Shown here: positions 36,831 through 49,899 of the stretch, piece after piece
Position numbering within the stretch: position 1 is the stretch's first letter
Layout: each line of letters opens with the position of its first letter
From: Colius striatus
Lineage: Eukaryota; Chordata; Aves; Coliiformes; Coliidae
Length of the DNA stretch: 64,000 nucleotides
Direction: 5' to 3'
NCBI RefSeq assembly: GCF_028858725.1
Contig: NC_084763.1
Location: forward strand, 48,864,152 to 48,928,151
Notes under the pieces: generated by a model
Database searches by the model: none
What the model was told of the DNA's origin: nothing
Seen by the model: the letters and a program-made list of their open reading frames with translations, nothing else
Made by a program: the position numbers and the translations under genes

Positions 36831-39800
36831 GTGTTTCATGAAGGTATTGCTGCAGTTACAATTACAGAAGCTTAGAGAATTTTAAAACAGTGTGATAAAA
36901 TCAAGAATGTGCGAACTTTATCAGTTATTTTAGCAATGTTTATTCAAATATTTATTATGACCATTTCTGATCTAAAGTACTGTTAGTGTGTGGTAAGACT
37001 TTGAGGAGATGCCATTGTATTGTTTTATTAGTAATCTTGTGGATTCTAAAGTGTATGCCTCTGTTGTTTGTTTAATATGATTTTCTGTACTTTTCTAATT
37101 ACATTTCCTGAGTTGTTGAGACTTTCTGATTTTTGTTTTCCTTGAATAGGAATTAAAGTGAATGAAGTATTTTTATTGACTGTAGCTGCAACAGGATGTA
37201 TAAGGTAAGCATGTTGAAAAAAAATACCATTAATATCCTTGCAGAATATTTTTGTTTTGATTCTATGTCTGTCTGAACACAAAGAAATTACGTGCAATCA
37301 GTCATGGTTCTTTCCAGTGGTAGAAGTAGGTAGCTTCTGGTAGTGGTAAGCTGCTACATGCTTAGCACAGGCTACATGAGTAAACACAAACAACTTGAGG
37401 TAGCTGATGCATTTTAATTTTATATTCTTTATTGGAATTTTTTCAGTAGTCCTTTCCCTAAAGTTTGTGTGCTTTTCCCTATGTTAAGTTGGACTGAGAA
37501 GTTACCATAAAGCGTTTCAGAATCTTATTTTTCAGTATTAAATGTTGTCAAAGTTAAAAGCGATCAAGGGAGAAAATGATCCAGTTGCCATCTTTGTGCT
37601 TCCCTTCTTATGTAGACAGTTTTTGTCTCTGAGTTGCTATTTGTTGGTTCATTTCATTGTTTGTTTTAATTCTTTCACTTCCTTGAGGATGTACTCCAGT
37701 GGAAGTGTACTCCAATGAAACTAACTCTTTTCAGAATTTCCGTAAAAGATACTAGTGGTTCAGCAGCAAGAAAAGAAGTTTTGATGCTCATCCTCATCTG
37801 CAGTCAAGATTTTGTCCTTATTTAGACTTAATGTTCCACACGATCGTTGTAATTCAGTTAATCAATCTAGAATATGTTTTTACTTTAAAACATTTTTTAA
37901 ACAAAATTTAAAACATGGACATCTATTTTTACAAGATTAACATTGGCAAATGAGAGCAGCAATACTGGAGTAATAGTTGAGTGCTTTCTCATGAAGTGTA
38001 TTTACATTTTGTTGTCAAAGTTGAATGAAGTGCAAACTCCTTCACAGTGTAGCACTTAAAAGTAATATTTATGGTGAAGATTTTTAATGATTTTTAAAAG
38101 CCACAAAACAACAGAAGTGTGGGATTTTTTATTCCATGCTTTCTCTTGGTGGTGTAACAAAGAGGTTCATACTGTCAACTTAAAATGACGTTTGGAGAGT
38201 GCTGTCTTCTTTGTGTTTGCTCTGTATTGGTCTTGTCATCTTTCATGAAAACACAGAACAACTGTGTGGAAAACATCCTTTCTTCATGTGACATTTGCTA
38301 ATAAAGTGCATTTTTGACTGCTTATAGTACTGTATTTGCCAATATTGGTTTGTCCTTAGTAAGCTGATTAAACCTAGTGTAAGTAGGTAGTAGTGTAGTT
38401 ACTTTTTCAAAGGACTGATGTCATGGGAATTAATAGCATAAAAGTCATAGGAAATGTTATCATGGTTTGTGGAGCAATACATCTTAATCTGATAATTCTT
38501 CCTAATTAATGTAAAAAATGTTATCAAAACACCATAAACCTGACTGTGATAGAACTGTACTGTGTATTAAACAAGGATGCATTGAGAAAATATCCTTGGT
38601 TTGTCCCTTCTGTCTTTTACCATAGGAAATATATGAAAAATAGGAAAGAACTACTTCCTCTCCAAAACTATTAACTGTTCTTTTTATCGTTGGTTCTTTC
38701 TTGCATGTTTTTGAAGGTCATGTAGTACTGTAGGCCTTGTCTGAAGGGACGGTAGCCAGTGTCCTGATACCACAACAGGCTTAGTATTGAGCTGCCAGTG
38801 TACTTTCAGCTATTGCACAAATGGAAAGAGTATAATATATAGCTCAATGCATTGTGGTTACTTCATTTGTGCTTAAGCTTAAAAAGGAAATAAAAGCTTG
38901 CAGAATAATGAAGGGTTTTTTTCATAGGCTCATATAAAGAGTAAAATTATGCCGTATTGAATAATAAACATATATTTTAAAGTGTGGCTTTTACTTTGAG
39001 GAGCTGCTGTAGGATGTTAATTTCTGTATATGTGTCTTGTAGTTTCATTCTGTGGTTATACCTTTTTCAGAAAGTCTAAGCCCAAGATAGATGGTTTAGA
39101 AAAATTATTACACTTAATGCCAGAGAGGTCATATGCTGAGATAAGGTTCAGAGCTGAACTATCCCAGCCTTGATGACATGTCTCTGTCACAGCAAGTCAC
39201 TGAGGAGACAGAGGGGTGGGAGTATTTTTGTGGCTTGCTTGGGTGTTTGGCAGCAGAAGCAGGTGTAAAGAGATGGAAGAGCATCTCAGAAAACTGTTGG
39301 ACAGGTAAAGGAGTTGTGATGGGAAGAAATTACTCCTGGCAGACTTACTAGGACCTAGCAGTGAAATTGATTTGGGCTGTTAAGGGACTTCTCAGTTATA
39401 ATTTCATGGAGAATTTTTACTGTTTATGAGCAACATTTCTGTTTTCCTCATAAAGCCCTATGTTATCAGTAACTGAAGATTGAAATGTCTATAGGAAGCA
39501 TTTAATGAGGTTTTTGACCCCAAAGCAGAAACAATACTAAACAAACCCATAACCCTATGTCATCATTCTTTTTTGGTGCGGTTGCAAGGGAATCTTTCTT
39601 CTTTTCTAAGGACCTTTTTCTGGGGACAGTGTTCTAAAAATGATGTATGGTGTCAAATTACAACTTGACCAGGGTGATTTCGGTAGTATCCACACTTTGC
39701 CACTTCACTTTTCTTATATATGTATATTTATGTTTCTTTTGGATGATCTACAGAAAATAAGGATGTTACTGATTTGTGTAGTTCTGAGCACACTTCAGTA

Positions 39801-41040
39801 TTCTGCGTGTCATTGATTTTAAATATTAACGACTCAAAACTTAATGTTGATGGCTTTTTGGCTGTCCTTGACTGGTTAGCATCCCTAAGTGAGATAACAG
39901 GCTGCCAATTTTCTATGAGTGCCTGTATTTGCAGATTTATATCTGGCTGTTGTTTCAGTGAAGTGGTGCTATATACACGAAGACATAAGCTTCTGACAGG
40001 TCTTAATTTTGCTCAGCTCAGTCAGAACAAGTGGTGAAGAAATAGGGTAGATCCTTATTTTTGGAAAGCAAGGTAGTAAAGTTTAAGTATCGACATTTGG
40101 TGCAATATCAGTCACCACTAATGATATGCATTGTCCTAAAGGTAAAAGTATATGAACCTCCTAAATACTGTTAGGGAATCAAAAAGGACTGGTCAATAAA
40201 AACCTGCAGAGGTCTCTTGTGTGTATAAGCATGCTCTGTGCATGGCAAATCAAACACTTGGAAGTTACCAGTCTACAAGTAAAATGCTCTAAATTAATAA
40301 TATAGATGTTCAGTGGGTTTTATTACTTTTGTCATCAACACATTTTGAGGCTTTACTGAAGAAGGAAAACAAATTGGGATTGAATTTAGGAAGAAGGGGC
40401 TGTTCTGTATTACAGGACTGAAACTGAGACCACCCAAATGCCTTCAGCTGTTTTTTGTTATTTTCACAAATAGTTTGTTCTTTTAGCAAAGTGTTTAAGA
40501 ATGGAGAGTTGGGTCAATCACTCTGTTATGTTTTTCCCTAAATGGCAACGTTGAACAAACTTTACTGTTTGTGGCTGAGAAAGAAAATCTTAGACTTTTG
40601 GTTCTCTTGTCTTTTTTAGCCCTAGAGAAAAATAGCAGTAGGCAGTTGTGATTTCAAATCTTCAAATGCACCTTTTTTCTTTTGTCTGATTTTGGCTGGA
40701 TATGTAACCCTTAAGGGTCAATTTAGGGTCTATCATGTTTTATGATGTTTTAATAAGTTAATTAAGGGATGTAACGTGTTTTCTGTAGTTCTTGAAGGGT
40801 TAGTGGGATGTAGAATGTTCCCATCTTCCATATATACATGGGTTATGTTTTTAATTAAAGTCTTAATTTTTCCAAAGGCAGGTCTGCTGTATTGCGTTAC
40901 AGACTTGTCCTTGCACTGAAGCATACGTCATGCCTCGTTGAAGGCCTAAAGGTGAAAAGTCCATGTGTCTGCAATTTAGAACAGTTACCTTTCTTAGTCT
41001 GTATGATCTTTTGTAAACCAGTGATTTTCTTTCTGGGAAG

Positions 41041-41146
41041 GTATCCTGATGGGCATATGACAAAGATTTGTGGATTGGAATGGGTGAGATTTGAGGAAGA
41101 AACTATGCTGAAGGACAGAAAAGTTAAGACTGCCTGGCCTGAAACG
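41041..41146 (+). CDS. Candidate internal exon, unidentified protein
   Basis: This 106-base segment is bounded by a plausible acceptor (pyrimidine-rich 'gattttctttctgggaag' ending at 41040) and a strong donor ACG|GTAAGT (GTAAGT at 41147). It is open in one frame that continues upstream, entering at codon position 3 and leaving at a codon boundary. The encoded segment runs from YPDGHMTKICGLEW through VRFEEETMLKDRKV to KTAWPET, about 35 residues, charged in the middle. The exon is purine-rich (GAAGAAAC and GAAGGAC runs) like exonic splicing enhancers, in contrast to the T-rich flanks. If exon 1 is non-coding, the ATG at 41057 could be a start, in weak context. I do not recognise the protein. 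It could be a chance open segment between decoy splice sites or an exon of a non-coding transcript. Confidence 0.35.
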
Positions 41147-44100
41147 GTAAGTCTTCACGTATTCAGTGTTACATATTCCAAGTAGGGAGTTGTATGTTAA
41201 AAGTCTTCTTTCTGAAAGCTCTGTTAATTTCTTGTATCTGTTTGTACTTGCAATCAGGGTAAACAAAGTGTGATGGAGAATACCATGGAGAATTAAATGC
41301 TATGGTAATAATCAGTGTCTTACTGTCATACAGCATGGCATCAATGTGTATGTGCTGCTGGATGCGTGTTCTGTAAAGGAACATGTAAAGGAGAGGAGAT
41401 TCAGAGAACAGGCTGAAAGTGATATACATGAGTGGAAATTTGCTCTTATAAAGAGGAATATAAAAAACAGATTGTTTTGCCTTTGAAAGACAACAAATAT
41501 GATGAAATGCAACACAAGTACAGAGAACGGTGAACGGATTGAGAAAAATAATTCAAGAGGTTTTTGTCTGTTGTTTCATGCTATAGGAGTAAGGACACAT
41601 TGGCTGAAATTAGGGTGCTGAACTGAGAAAAGAAAATTGAGACAGGATATATTTCTTAATAAACTGATAAGATTGAGTCTAGGGATAATTTTAATTGATG
41701 AAAATTCTAACAGAAATTGGATAATTTAGAATGCAAGAATATTTATACAGACTCGGGTAACTTTTTTTGCTAAAAGAATATAATCCCTCAGCTTTTTGTC
41801 ATTTATAAGATTATTTCTTGTATCATGATTTTTAATAAATCTCATCTAAAAGCTACGTGTTGATAGTGGGAGTGGAGGAATTAAGTTTGTCCCTAATGTG
41901 TTTACAGGAGAAATTATAACATGGCAGTAGTTTGTTTGCTCTCTATCCCTGTGTTAGGTTCTATCTAGGTGAAATAACCACTAGGTACAATGTGTAGTTC
42001 TGTTGTTAGTATCCCCTGATTTACTTTGTTTTTCATGTAACTGGGGACATTGAGGAAGAAGTCTTGGGAAGTAACATCAGTGTTCTCCTCAATCTGGAGA
42101 GAAATTATGTGGGGCAGGGTATTTTTGTGACTTGCCACCACTGAGACACTGTTCCCTTCAGCTTAAATGTTTCTGTTGCCTGTGCTTATGCATTAAGTAG
42201 GCGATTCTGTGATGATTTGATCAAAGTCAGTACACAAGTTTGTTCTGTACCTAGGGTGATGGAATATTTAGGAAGGGTGAGATGAGCTAATGCTGGCCTT
42301 CTGTGTCATCCAGCCAACTTCCAGCAAGTATATAAAAAGTAATAAAAAATAGCAGTGGGGGTATCTTAATTAAATGAGCATGCTTGTCGCTCTGCCAGTC
42401 TTTTCTCTTGGCATGGTCCAAGTCCTGGAAACTGTGTTTGCTTTCAGTCTCTATCAAACTCAAATACAAAACTCCATGCTAAAAGCATCAGAAGCAGCGT
42501 TCAGCAGGAAAAGACCACAGAATCAACTTTTGCTCATTCCCACTGAAATGTCATTTTCACTCCATTTAATGGAGGCTGCAGTTTTTACTTTTCATGTGTT
42601 TAGCAACAGATTGACTTAAATTTGTTGTATTTGGCTCTAGAGAAGCAAAGAGCAGATGTCAGGGAGGTGCCGTGACAGGAATAAAAAATTTCAGAAGGCC
42701 TGTGGGAATTTGGCGGGCGAGGGGGAAATCTTCCTCCTATTTTTTTCCCTGCTAGAATCCATATAATAACATTTTGAGTTGGCATTCAGTTCAAAACTTG
42801 CCGTGCTTCAAGGGTTGGTGCATTGACGCAGGCATTCTTTCCCACAGCTCAAATAGTGGAAAGAGTTTATTTATAAAGTAAAACATGCCTGTGAAATTAT
42901 AATTGATACCTTAATTATGGAGAACTTGCCTGAAAGATGGTAGCTTAGTGACCTGTGGGACGTTTTCCTGGCTTAGAAAGGCCACAATTTATACTGAAAT
43001 ATTTTCTCTGTATGAATCTTTAAAATGGAATTCCCATGTCAAGGCAGAAAAACTGAGAGGTACTCTGTCAGGGAGGGTAAGCCTAAAGGAGTGGTCAGCT
43101 TTTAAACATTATTTAGGGTTGGAACATTGAAAAAGTAAGCCTTGCAATTTGGGGATGGTCACTAGTTAAAAAATATGCATTTAAAAGCCACCCTTACGTG
43201 TTGCCAGTCGTTCCATGAGCAGGTGGGTGCCAGATGGATGTGGGATCCTAGAGAAGTTTGTTGCTTTGGTTTATTTCTTTTTACTTTTTTAATGAGCAGA
43301 ATGCCTCAAAAGTCAGTGCCTACCTTTTTGGTTTTTTCAAGGCTGGAAGTATTTTATCTTTGCTTTAAGGAGCCATTTCTGAAAATACCTTGTGTAATTT
43401 GGTAGTTAGTAGAAGGATTACTTGTGTCTTTGTCTTTCTCACATCTTTTTTCTTTTTTTACTTATCATCTACATGCACTTCAAGACTATATATTGCCACA
43501 GTACAGTTCATAGATGAATGTGATGTAATTTGCAGTAATTTTGATTGTAGGTCGCAGTATCTAAAAGTTGTGCCAATTCTGTATGGCCATTATATTATGT
43601 ATGGCAATTATACGGATAATGAGGTACTTAATATTTTGTGAAGCCTGAGGAATTTATTTTCCCCTGTGATGAAAAACTGTTAGTTATACAATAATTTGGA
43701 GGGGAGAGTAATAATCTGTCTCGGGGTTTTCCTTGAGATGATACTTCTTAGTCTTCTATTAGTGTTTTAGAAAACCATGTTGCCTCCTGCATGGGGTCTT
43801 TATATTCTAGCGATGATTGTAGCTTTTACTGATTTCTAGAGAGATAGGGTTTGAAAAAGAAAGAATTTATCTTACTGTGCACTCAATCTGAATAGAATGA
43901 AAAAGTGACTTTTTAAAAGAAGTAGTTAATATAGTGGAGTGAGTTGTCAAAAGCATCATATGCATAAAATGCATAATGTACGTGCTCTGTTCCCCTCAGG
44001 GCTTACAAAGTCATGACCGGAGTGTACTGTTCAGATTTGAGAACAAATCTTCCTATATTTTTTGTTGATGAGCAGTGTAAATCCACTGCTAAAATAAACA

Positions 44101-47100
44101 ACTCAAACTAGCTTGCCTAGTAGCTGTAGTATGCTGGGTTTTCTCAGTTAGGTAGCTAATTTCAGCATATTGAAAGTGGTAGGCCTGGAAATAATTGTGG
44201 TCAGAGCTGTTCTAGGAGGACTGAGTGATGCCTTTTTGATTTCCTAAATGTAAAAGAAGCCAGGTTTGATCATCAGCTTCTGTGAGGGTTATTCAGACAG
44301 TAAGTCTAGTCCAGGATTTTGCACATTGACTGGTGTGGGACATGTTCTTTTGCTTAAAGGGAGATATTGAAACTGTAACAGAGTTTGATGTGTTTGATTA
44401 GCAGCGTTTATAGCCATCCTGTACTTTATTCCTTCCATGTATTTTTTACCTGGCTGTCAAATGCCTTTGTGTACTGCAGTGTCTGAAAGACATTATGACC
44501 ACATAAAAAATGTCAGAAGAATTGATTAATTATGGATTTTGTATTTAAAGACTTTATTCTAGATAATTTCATTGTAAGTATTTGTAAGGTTTCTTTTACG
44601 TGATAAGATTTTTCACTTCAAAAAAAGTATGAAACTGTAGATTCCATCCAGGCTAGACCAAGATATGCAGGGATCATACCTTTCTTATCTTTCATCTTCA
44701 AACACTTGGTATATGAAATTGGTATTCATTGGCAGGTGATTTTTATTTTTTTTTCAATTTTGAGACCCAAAAGTTTATTTTCATGTTCAAGGTGAAAGTA
44801 GAGGAAGCTCTTTTTCTTTTTTGATTTTAAGATCAAACTGCACATACAGAAATGCAGATAGCTTTGAAAGATTTAGCTGATCAACTTTTGAGAAGCAGAA
44901 AAATTCATTAGGTTAAGAATACTGCTGGGTAGTTGGTGGAAACTCCTGACTCCAGAATTTGCTTGTTCTGCATATGTCTCTTCATTTCAGGAGGCTGTTA
45001 ATTTTTGAAAAAAAAAAAAAAAAATAACATCCAGAGCTATAAAATCTTGATTACAGAAGCTGTGGAGTAATGGTCTCTGATCGGACTATCAAAAATGCAA
45101 GTCAAGGAAACAGAGTAATGTCTTGATGGTGATATCCAATAATTTGCAAAGCATCTTCCCCCCAGACAACAAAAAGTGAAAACGTATTGGTAATGGGAGA
45201 AATAATACTCTTGGGCAGTATAAGCTTTTTTTTGGCTAAGTGGCATTATGTTTTAAAGTGTAATGAAAACAGTTTCCTTGAATTGTCACTTTATAACATT
45301 TCATACATGAAACACTAGAAACACTATTTCTGAAATGTTTATTAGTAGTTAAAAGTTAATAGATACGTTTAAAGAAACGGTATGGGTTAGTACTGGTTGG
45401 TGCAGAATAACTGTGAGTGCCTTCTTGGAGAATATTTCCAAAGCAGAGTTCCAGGTTTTCTTTAGCATCTTCTCTCTCCAGTATTCATCTTTGAATGACA
45501 CAGTTATCTGATAACTCAGTCTTTGAAAGTTACATTTAGAAAACTACTTTATGGTGGGAAAGAGAAAACTTGTAGCATGTATACTTGCAATTAGAAAGAG
45601 ACTGAGTGGGAATATTAACACACGTGTTAGGTTGACTGACTATAGATATGCCCCAAAGAGGAAGTATTAAATTTCTTTAGAAATCTGATTGTATTACAAA
45701 TAATTGTTTTTAAAAGCTTAATAATTGTGAAAACTGTTATCTTTGGCACACACTTTCATTATGAAGTGGATTCACAGGCCCATTCTTTACTTTCAGGTTT
45801 TTAAAGTTGATTGTATTTCTTTTTGGGAACAAGTTGAATGCTGATAAACTTTCCATTTAAAAACATTACTAGTACTGGTACTTTACTTATTTTCAGATGT
45901 AAATCCTGAAGAGGTTCTGTAAAGAGCAGATGTGCTCAGGTGGAAAATGTTGATTTGCAAAGGAATCTTATTTTAGCAGTATGCACTGTTGTGATGCTTG
46001 AGGGTCCAGCAGATGTATCAGTTAGAAATCTATGTATTGAGAGGAATTCTCAGCTTCTTATGTGTTGCCTGCACTTGGGAGGTATGAGAAGCACTTCCTA
46101 GTGCTGTTGCCATCAATTCATTTGCATGGTAAGAATCCTTGCAGTTAGCTTTTGACTTCTAACAGACTTCAGAGTGGTCAGTTCACTTTGAAAGAAAGAT
46201 TGTGATTGTATACACCTTGGAACTGTGGTAGCTCACTCAGAAGGCAATAGCGATATCACTGAAAGTGTTTTTGCTTTACGTGTACAAGTCATTTGAAGAC
46301 AGATTATCTTGCCAACAGTATGGCAATATTTTTCTGAACAATCACCAAACATTGTGACATTCTCTGCATAGATCTGTGTCGAGCTTATAGCCATCAAAAA
46401 TGTAATGGATCATCTCCTAGTGCATTTTTTTTGTGGCTAACATCTTGGATGGCTATTGTACTGCTGAATATTTAGTCTGCTGTGGAGACAGACAAATTTA
46501 GGAGAAGGGACTTTAATCTCAGAACACATATTGAGTGAGAGAGGTAGTTCGGTTTGTTTTTCGCGAATCACCAACTCTTAGAAGTGGGATTAAGTTTAAT
46601 TCAGCAGAAAACAGAACTTTCCCTTTGTCTCCAGAATGAGATCATGGTGGTTGTCTCTTTTCAACCTCCATCTCAGTAAAAAGAATTGTTTCATATTTCA
46701 GTTATATCTCCTGAAAAATGAAAGTTACAGTTACTTGTGCAGGCTATGATGTCAGCAATGACTTTTTGGCTCCTTGGCTGTTACTTCTTCACTCTACCAC
46801 ATCTTCCCTATTTGCATACACAAGCTCAAAATTCTCATGTGCTTTATTTGTATTTTATTTTCCTTTTTTCCCCCTCAATTTTATTTATTTATCTATTAGA
46901 GTAGCCTTTGGTCACGCAGGAGTTAGTTGTGCATGAGGTGTTAATGATGGCAAGGGCCCACCTTAGATATTAATGCAAGGAAATGGAAACAAAATAGAAT
47001 CCAAGAGAACAGACGAGAAAAGGAAGACTTTAGCATTAAAGGAAGGTGGACTGGAACACGAGTGTCAAGGTGGGAAAGAAGAAACCAAAGTTCTGGTATG

Positions 47101-48820
47101 GAGATACATTGTACATGCAGCGTTCGATGACGCTGTTCTGATTTGCAATTTTAAGGACAACAAAAAAGTGTGTTGTTTAAATAATGTATCCTTTTTTTAA
47201 TGATAAAAGTGTCTTTCTAATTTTTGGGTAGTTCACATATACATTAATATTCTTTTTTTGGGGAGCTGCTTATTTTTGTTTCCTATATTGATATATTCAT
47301 AATTTTGTAATCAACAAATTAATAAAATTGCTAGTGTTTGGTTGCTTTATTGCTCATGTTTTATCTCATGAGGGTTATGTGCTAATACTTTGCAGCATTA
47401 TCTGTTGGTAAATATAAAGGAATAAAGTTTTACTTAGTGGGGAGCTTAAAAAAATTCTCTTGATTTGTTAAAATGATTCTTAGGTCTATGATGAGAGCAT
47501 GCATGTGTGATCACTGTTCATTTTCCAAAATGGCACTTCAAGGCTTTGCAACTAGACTGAACTACAGTCAAGTGACTCAAATTTCCTTGTGTCTCCGGAG
47601 AACAGAAATTGTTTCACCAAGAAGCACGTAGAGTAGCTTGAACCATGTTGTTGAGCTTTAGGATTTATTTCAGAATTTGAGAGATTCATTTTTATGGAAT
47701 AGATAACTGAGAGAGTTAGCATTCTTGCTTGGATAATCCCCTATTTACTTTGGAAGGAAGTTCTCCATGACTAAATAAGAACAAGATGTTTGACCACCTT
47801 CTAGGGAGGAGACTGGTCATCATAAAATTAAAGAAAAAATTCAGAAGAGACATCTGACTGTTCTTACATGGTGCTCGAAATCTTTTCCTATTTCTTCTTG
47901 GCTTTAATTATACTGCATATACATGGCAGAAAGAAAGGGCAGAGGTTTTATTCTTTTCTTGGAAGTATAGCTTTATCACATCGTCGGGAATTTATAGCCT
48001 AGTAATATATAGTGTTTTTTCCATTCCTGCATTTTGCAATTGGTTTGTACAGCCTCATAGTTTGGCATCTGAGAGCTCACTTTTTCATGATTTTTTTTGG
48101 CATGAAAGGGTTACTGTTCACATTTCCTGTGTAATTCCTTCTGATCTTGCTGGGCTGTAATTACTTTCTTGATGTTAAACATTCCCAGGCTCCTATAACC
48201 TTCTAGCCTGCTTGCACTGGCCAAGTTTGTCCCAGGTGATCATGTGGGCGAACCTCCTGTTTTTAAGGATAAAAATCTCTCCTTCCTGTGTAAGATAGGC
48301 GACTCACTCCTTTGCTCTGCAATCCCAAGAGAATTTTTTTTAAGTATAATAATAAGGTAACACAGCAATCTGAAAGAGTCAGATTTAGCAGCCAAACAGA
48401 TGACAAATCAAGCGTGTGGGTTTAGAATTTGTTAAATCTTGGTTGAATGGCTGCGAGTTCACATTAAAGATTAGTTTTTCTTAATACATTTAGAAAAATA
48501 GGTTAGGATATAAAAAAGACAGATTTGACTGTAGCTTCTTACTTTTCACCATACAATTGACAAATCATTTTAAGCTTACTTGAATGTAGAACTACTTAGC
48601 TGAGCCTTCAGGATTTTTTTTTCTTTTCAATTCTTTGCAGTAGCTGCATATCTTACAAAAATACTGAGAGGATGTTACTCAATCCTGTCTTTCCCACCGA
48701 GGTCAATTATACTGTATTTCTTCTGATTTGTCAGTTTGTGGTATATAAGCAGTAAACACAAGGTATCATTTTGTTTTTAAATAGAAGTGATTGCATACTG
48801 CTGAAAAATGTTGGCTTCAG
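41147..48820 (+). other. Probable intronic DNA
   Basis: AT-rich sequence with no recognised transposon. Local points: an E2F-like TTTGGCGGG at 42709-42717; a 17-base A run at 45008-45024; a purine-rich open segment near 46973-47100 with poor acceptor sequence; and a weak exon-like segment at 43551-43622. None is strong enough to call as a gene part. Confidence 0.5.
45008..45024 (+). repeat. Poly(A) tract
   Basis: A run of 17 A. No retrocopy or LINE is visible on its 5' side and no flanking duplication was found, so it is treated as simple sequence. Confidence 0.8.
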
Positions 48821-48918
48821 AGGTGTGGGAACTGAAGCATTCTGTTCTGCAAAGGCACCGAAAGGTCCTACGTGCCACCGCTCGGCGGCTTTTCAGCTTT
48901 AATCTGGAGGAGCCACCT
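48821..48918 (+). CDS. Candidate internal exon with local CpG cluster, unidentified protein
   Basis: This 98-base open segment begins after 'gttggcttcag' (ends 48820) and ends at a good donor CCT|GTAAGA (48919). In frame it encodes about 32 residues, starting VWELKHSVLQRHRKVLRATA and ending RRLFSFNLEEPP, a basic then acidic stretch without a recognised motif. Its middle is unusual for this AT-rich region: five CpGs lie within about 40 bases around 48858-48893 (CACCGAAAGG, CTACGTG, CCACCGC, TCGGCGG), as if CpGs were kept by selection. The polypyrimidine tract of the acceptor is weak. The exon enters at codon position 2 and leaves at a codon boundary, so it cannot join directly to the 41041 exon without another exon between. 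It could be an exon, a decayed retrocopy, or a CpG pocket with no coding role. Confidence 0.33.
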
Positions 48919-49899
48919 GTAAGAATGCAAGTGAAGTTTGCTTTCTGTGACCTTTATGTGGTTTTCTCACCGTGCCAAGAAAGATGCAAGATGGTGATGG
49001 CAGAGTTTTTTTTAGACTGTGAAGAGTTGTAATGTGCTGATGTATTGACGTTGTTGGGTGGGTTTTTTTTGTTATTGACAATGTCAGAGAAAGGAACTGG
49101 AGATTCTGTGCACCATTGTTTCAAGAAATAGCCCGAATTTTAATACTTCAAGAGGAATCTCATTAGCTTATTATCCTGTTACAGATAATTTTATTTGGTC
49201 ATAGCCATGGTCATATTACCTTGTGCTTTTAATTGTCTGCTTTGTGAAATTCTGAGGCTGCAAGTATTCTGTGGCGTTTAGCTGTCGTATTTTGCTTGCA
49301 GCTCAGATACTCTGAAGTCTTCCCAGTAACTAACTGACTGAAGTCTTGTGAATGCATAGCAGATTTTTTGAGCTCAATGGAATTATACATGGAGGAAAAC
49401 ATTATGTAGGTAATAAATGGTAGCAGTTTGAGCCCTCTTCTTAGTTTAATTCTCATGCATGCCAATGCCTGTGCTTTACTATATAAATAGAAGTTAGAGC
49501 AGTTGGTGTGCATGTTGTTAACTATGCTGCCATGCTAGTGAAGGATAGGAAGAATATATTTTAATGAAAATGTCTTTTTAATTTTTATCAGGAAGTCTTC
49601 TTGTATTTGATAGCTTATTTGTAATTGGAATGTAGCCATTACGCTGCCATGTGCTCAAGTGCAGACTCTATCATATAACTGAGAACATGACTGTGTTATA
49701 TATGCCTATTTTTGTTGTTGAACCCAGAGGTTCTTACGGGAATATTATTCAACACACAGATATCTGGTGCTGGCTTAAAATATTTATACAGTAGTCATGT
49801 GAAAAAAACCACAAACCAAATCATGAAGCACCAAGTGAGTATAACTGGACAGACAGAAGATACTGTTGATATCTTGAAATGAGACTGTTCATTTATCAT
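48919..49899 (+). other. AT-rich DNA, probably intronic
   Basis: Nothing recognised. The 94-codon minus-strand frame at 49229-49513 has no splice support and no family resemblance. Confidence 0.5.

Larger units (their letters stand above)
35011..41040 (+). other. Probable first intron of the CpG-island gene
   Basis: The region is AT-rich and notably T-rich on the plus strand in many places (for example 36001-36060 has about 36 T and 11 A), as expected for a plus-strand intron. It contains a consensus AP-1 site TGAGTCA at 35189-35195, an inverted pair of TCF/LEF-like motifs at 36784-36830 and a TG/TA microsatellite at 36541-36575. The open frame at 35480-35830 (116 codons, hydrophobic C-terminal half) is most simply explained by T-rich codons and is not called. 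No transposon was recognised. Confidence 0.5.

Noticed and set aside
45008..45024. A17 run considered as the tail of a processed retrocopy
   Set aside because: No gene-like sequence upstream and no flanking target-site duplication could be seen.
46973..47200. Purine-rich open segment encoding a Lys/Glu-rich peptide
   Set aside because: No pyrimidine tract precedes the only AG near its start, and the donor (CTG|GTATGG) is poor. Simple A/G-rich sequence explains it.
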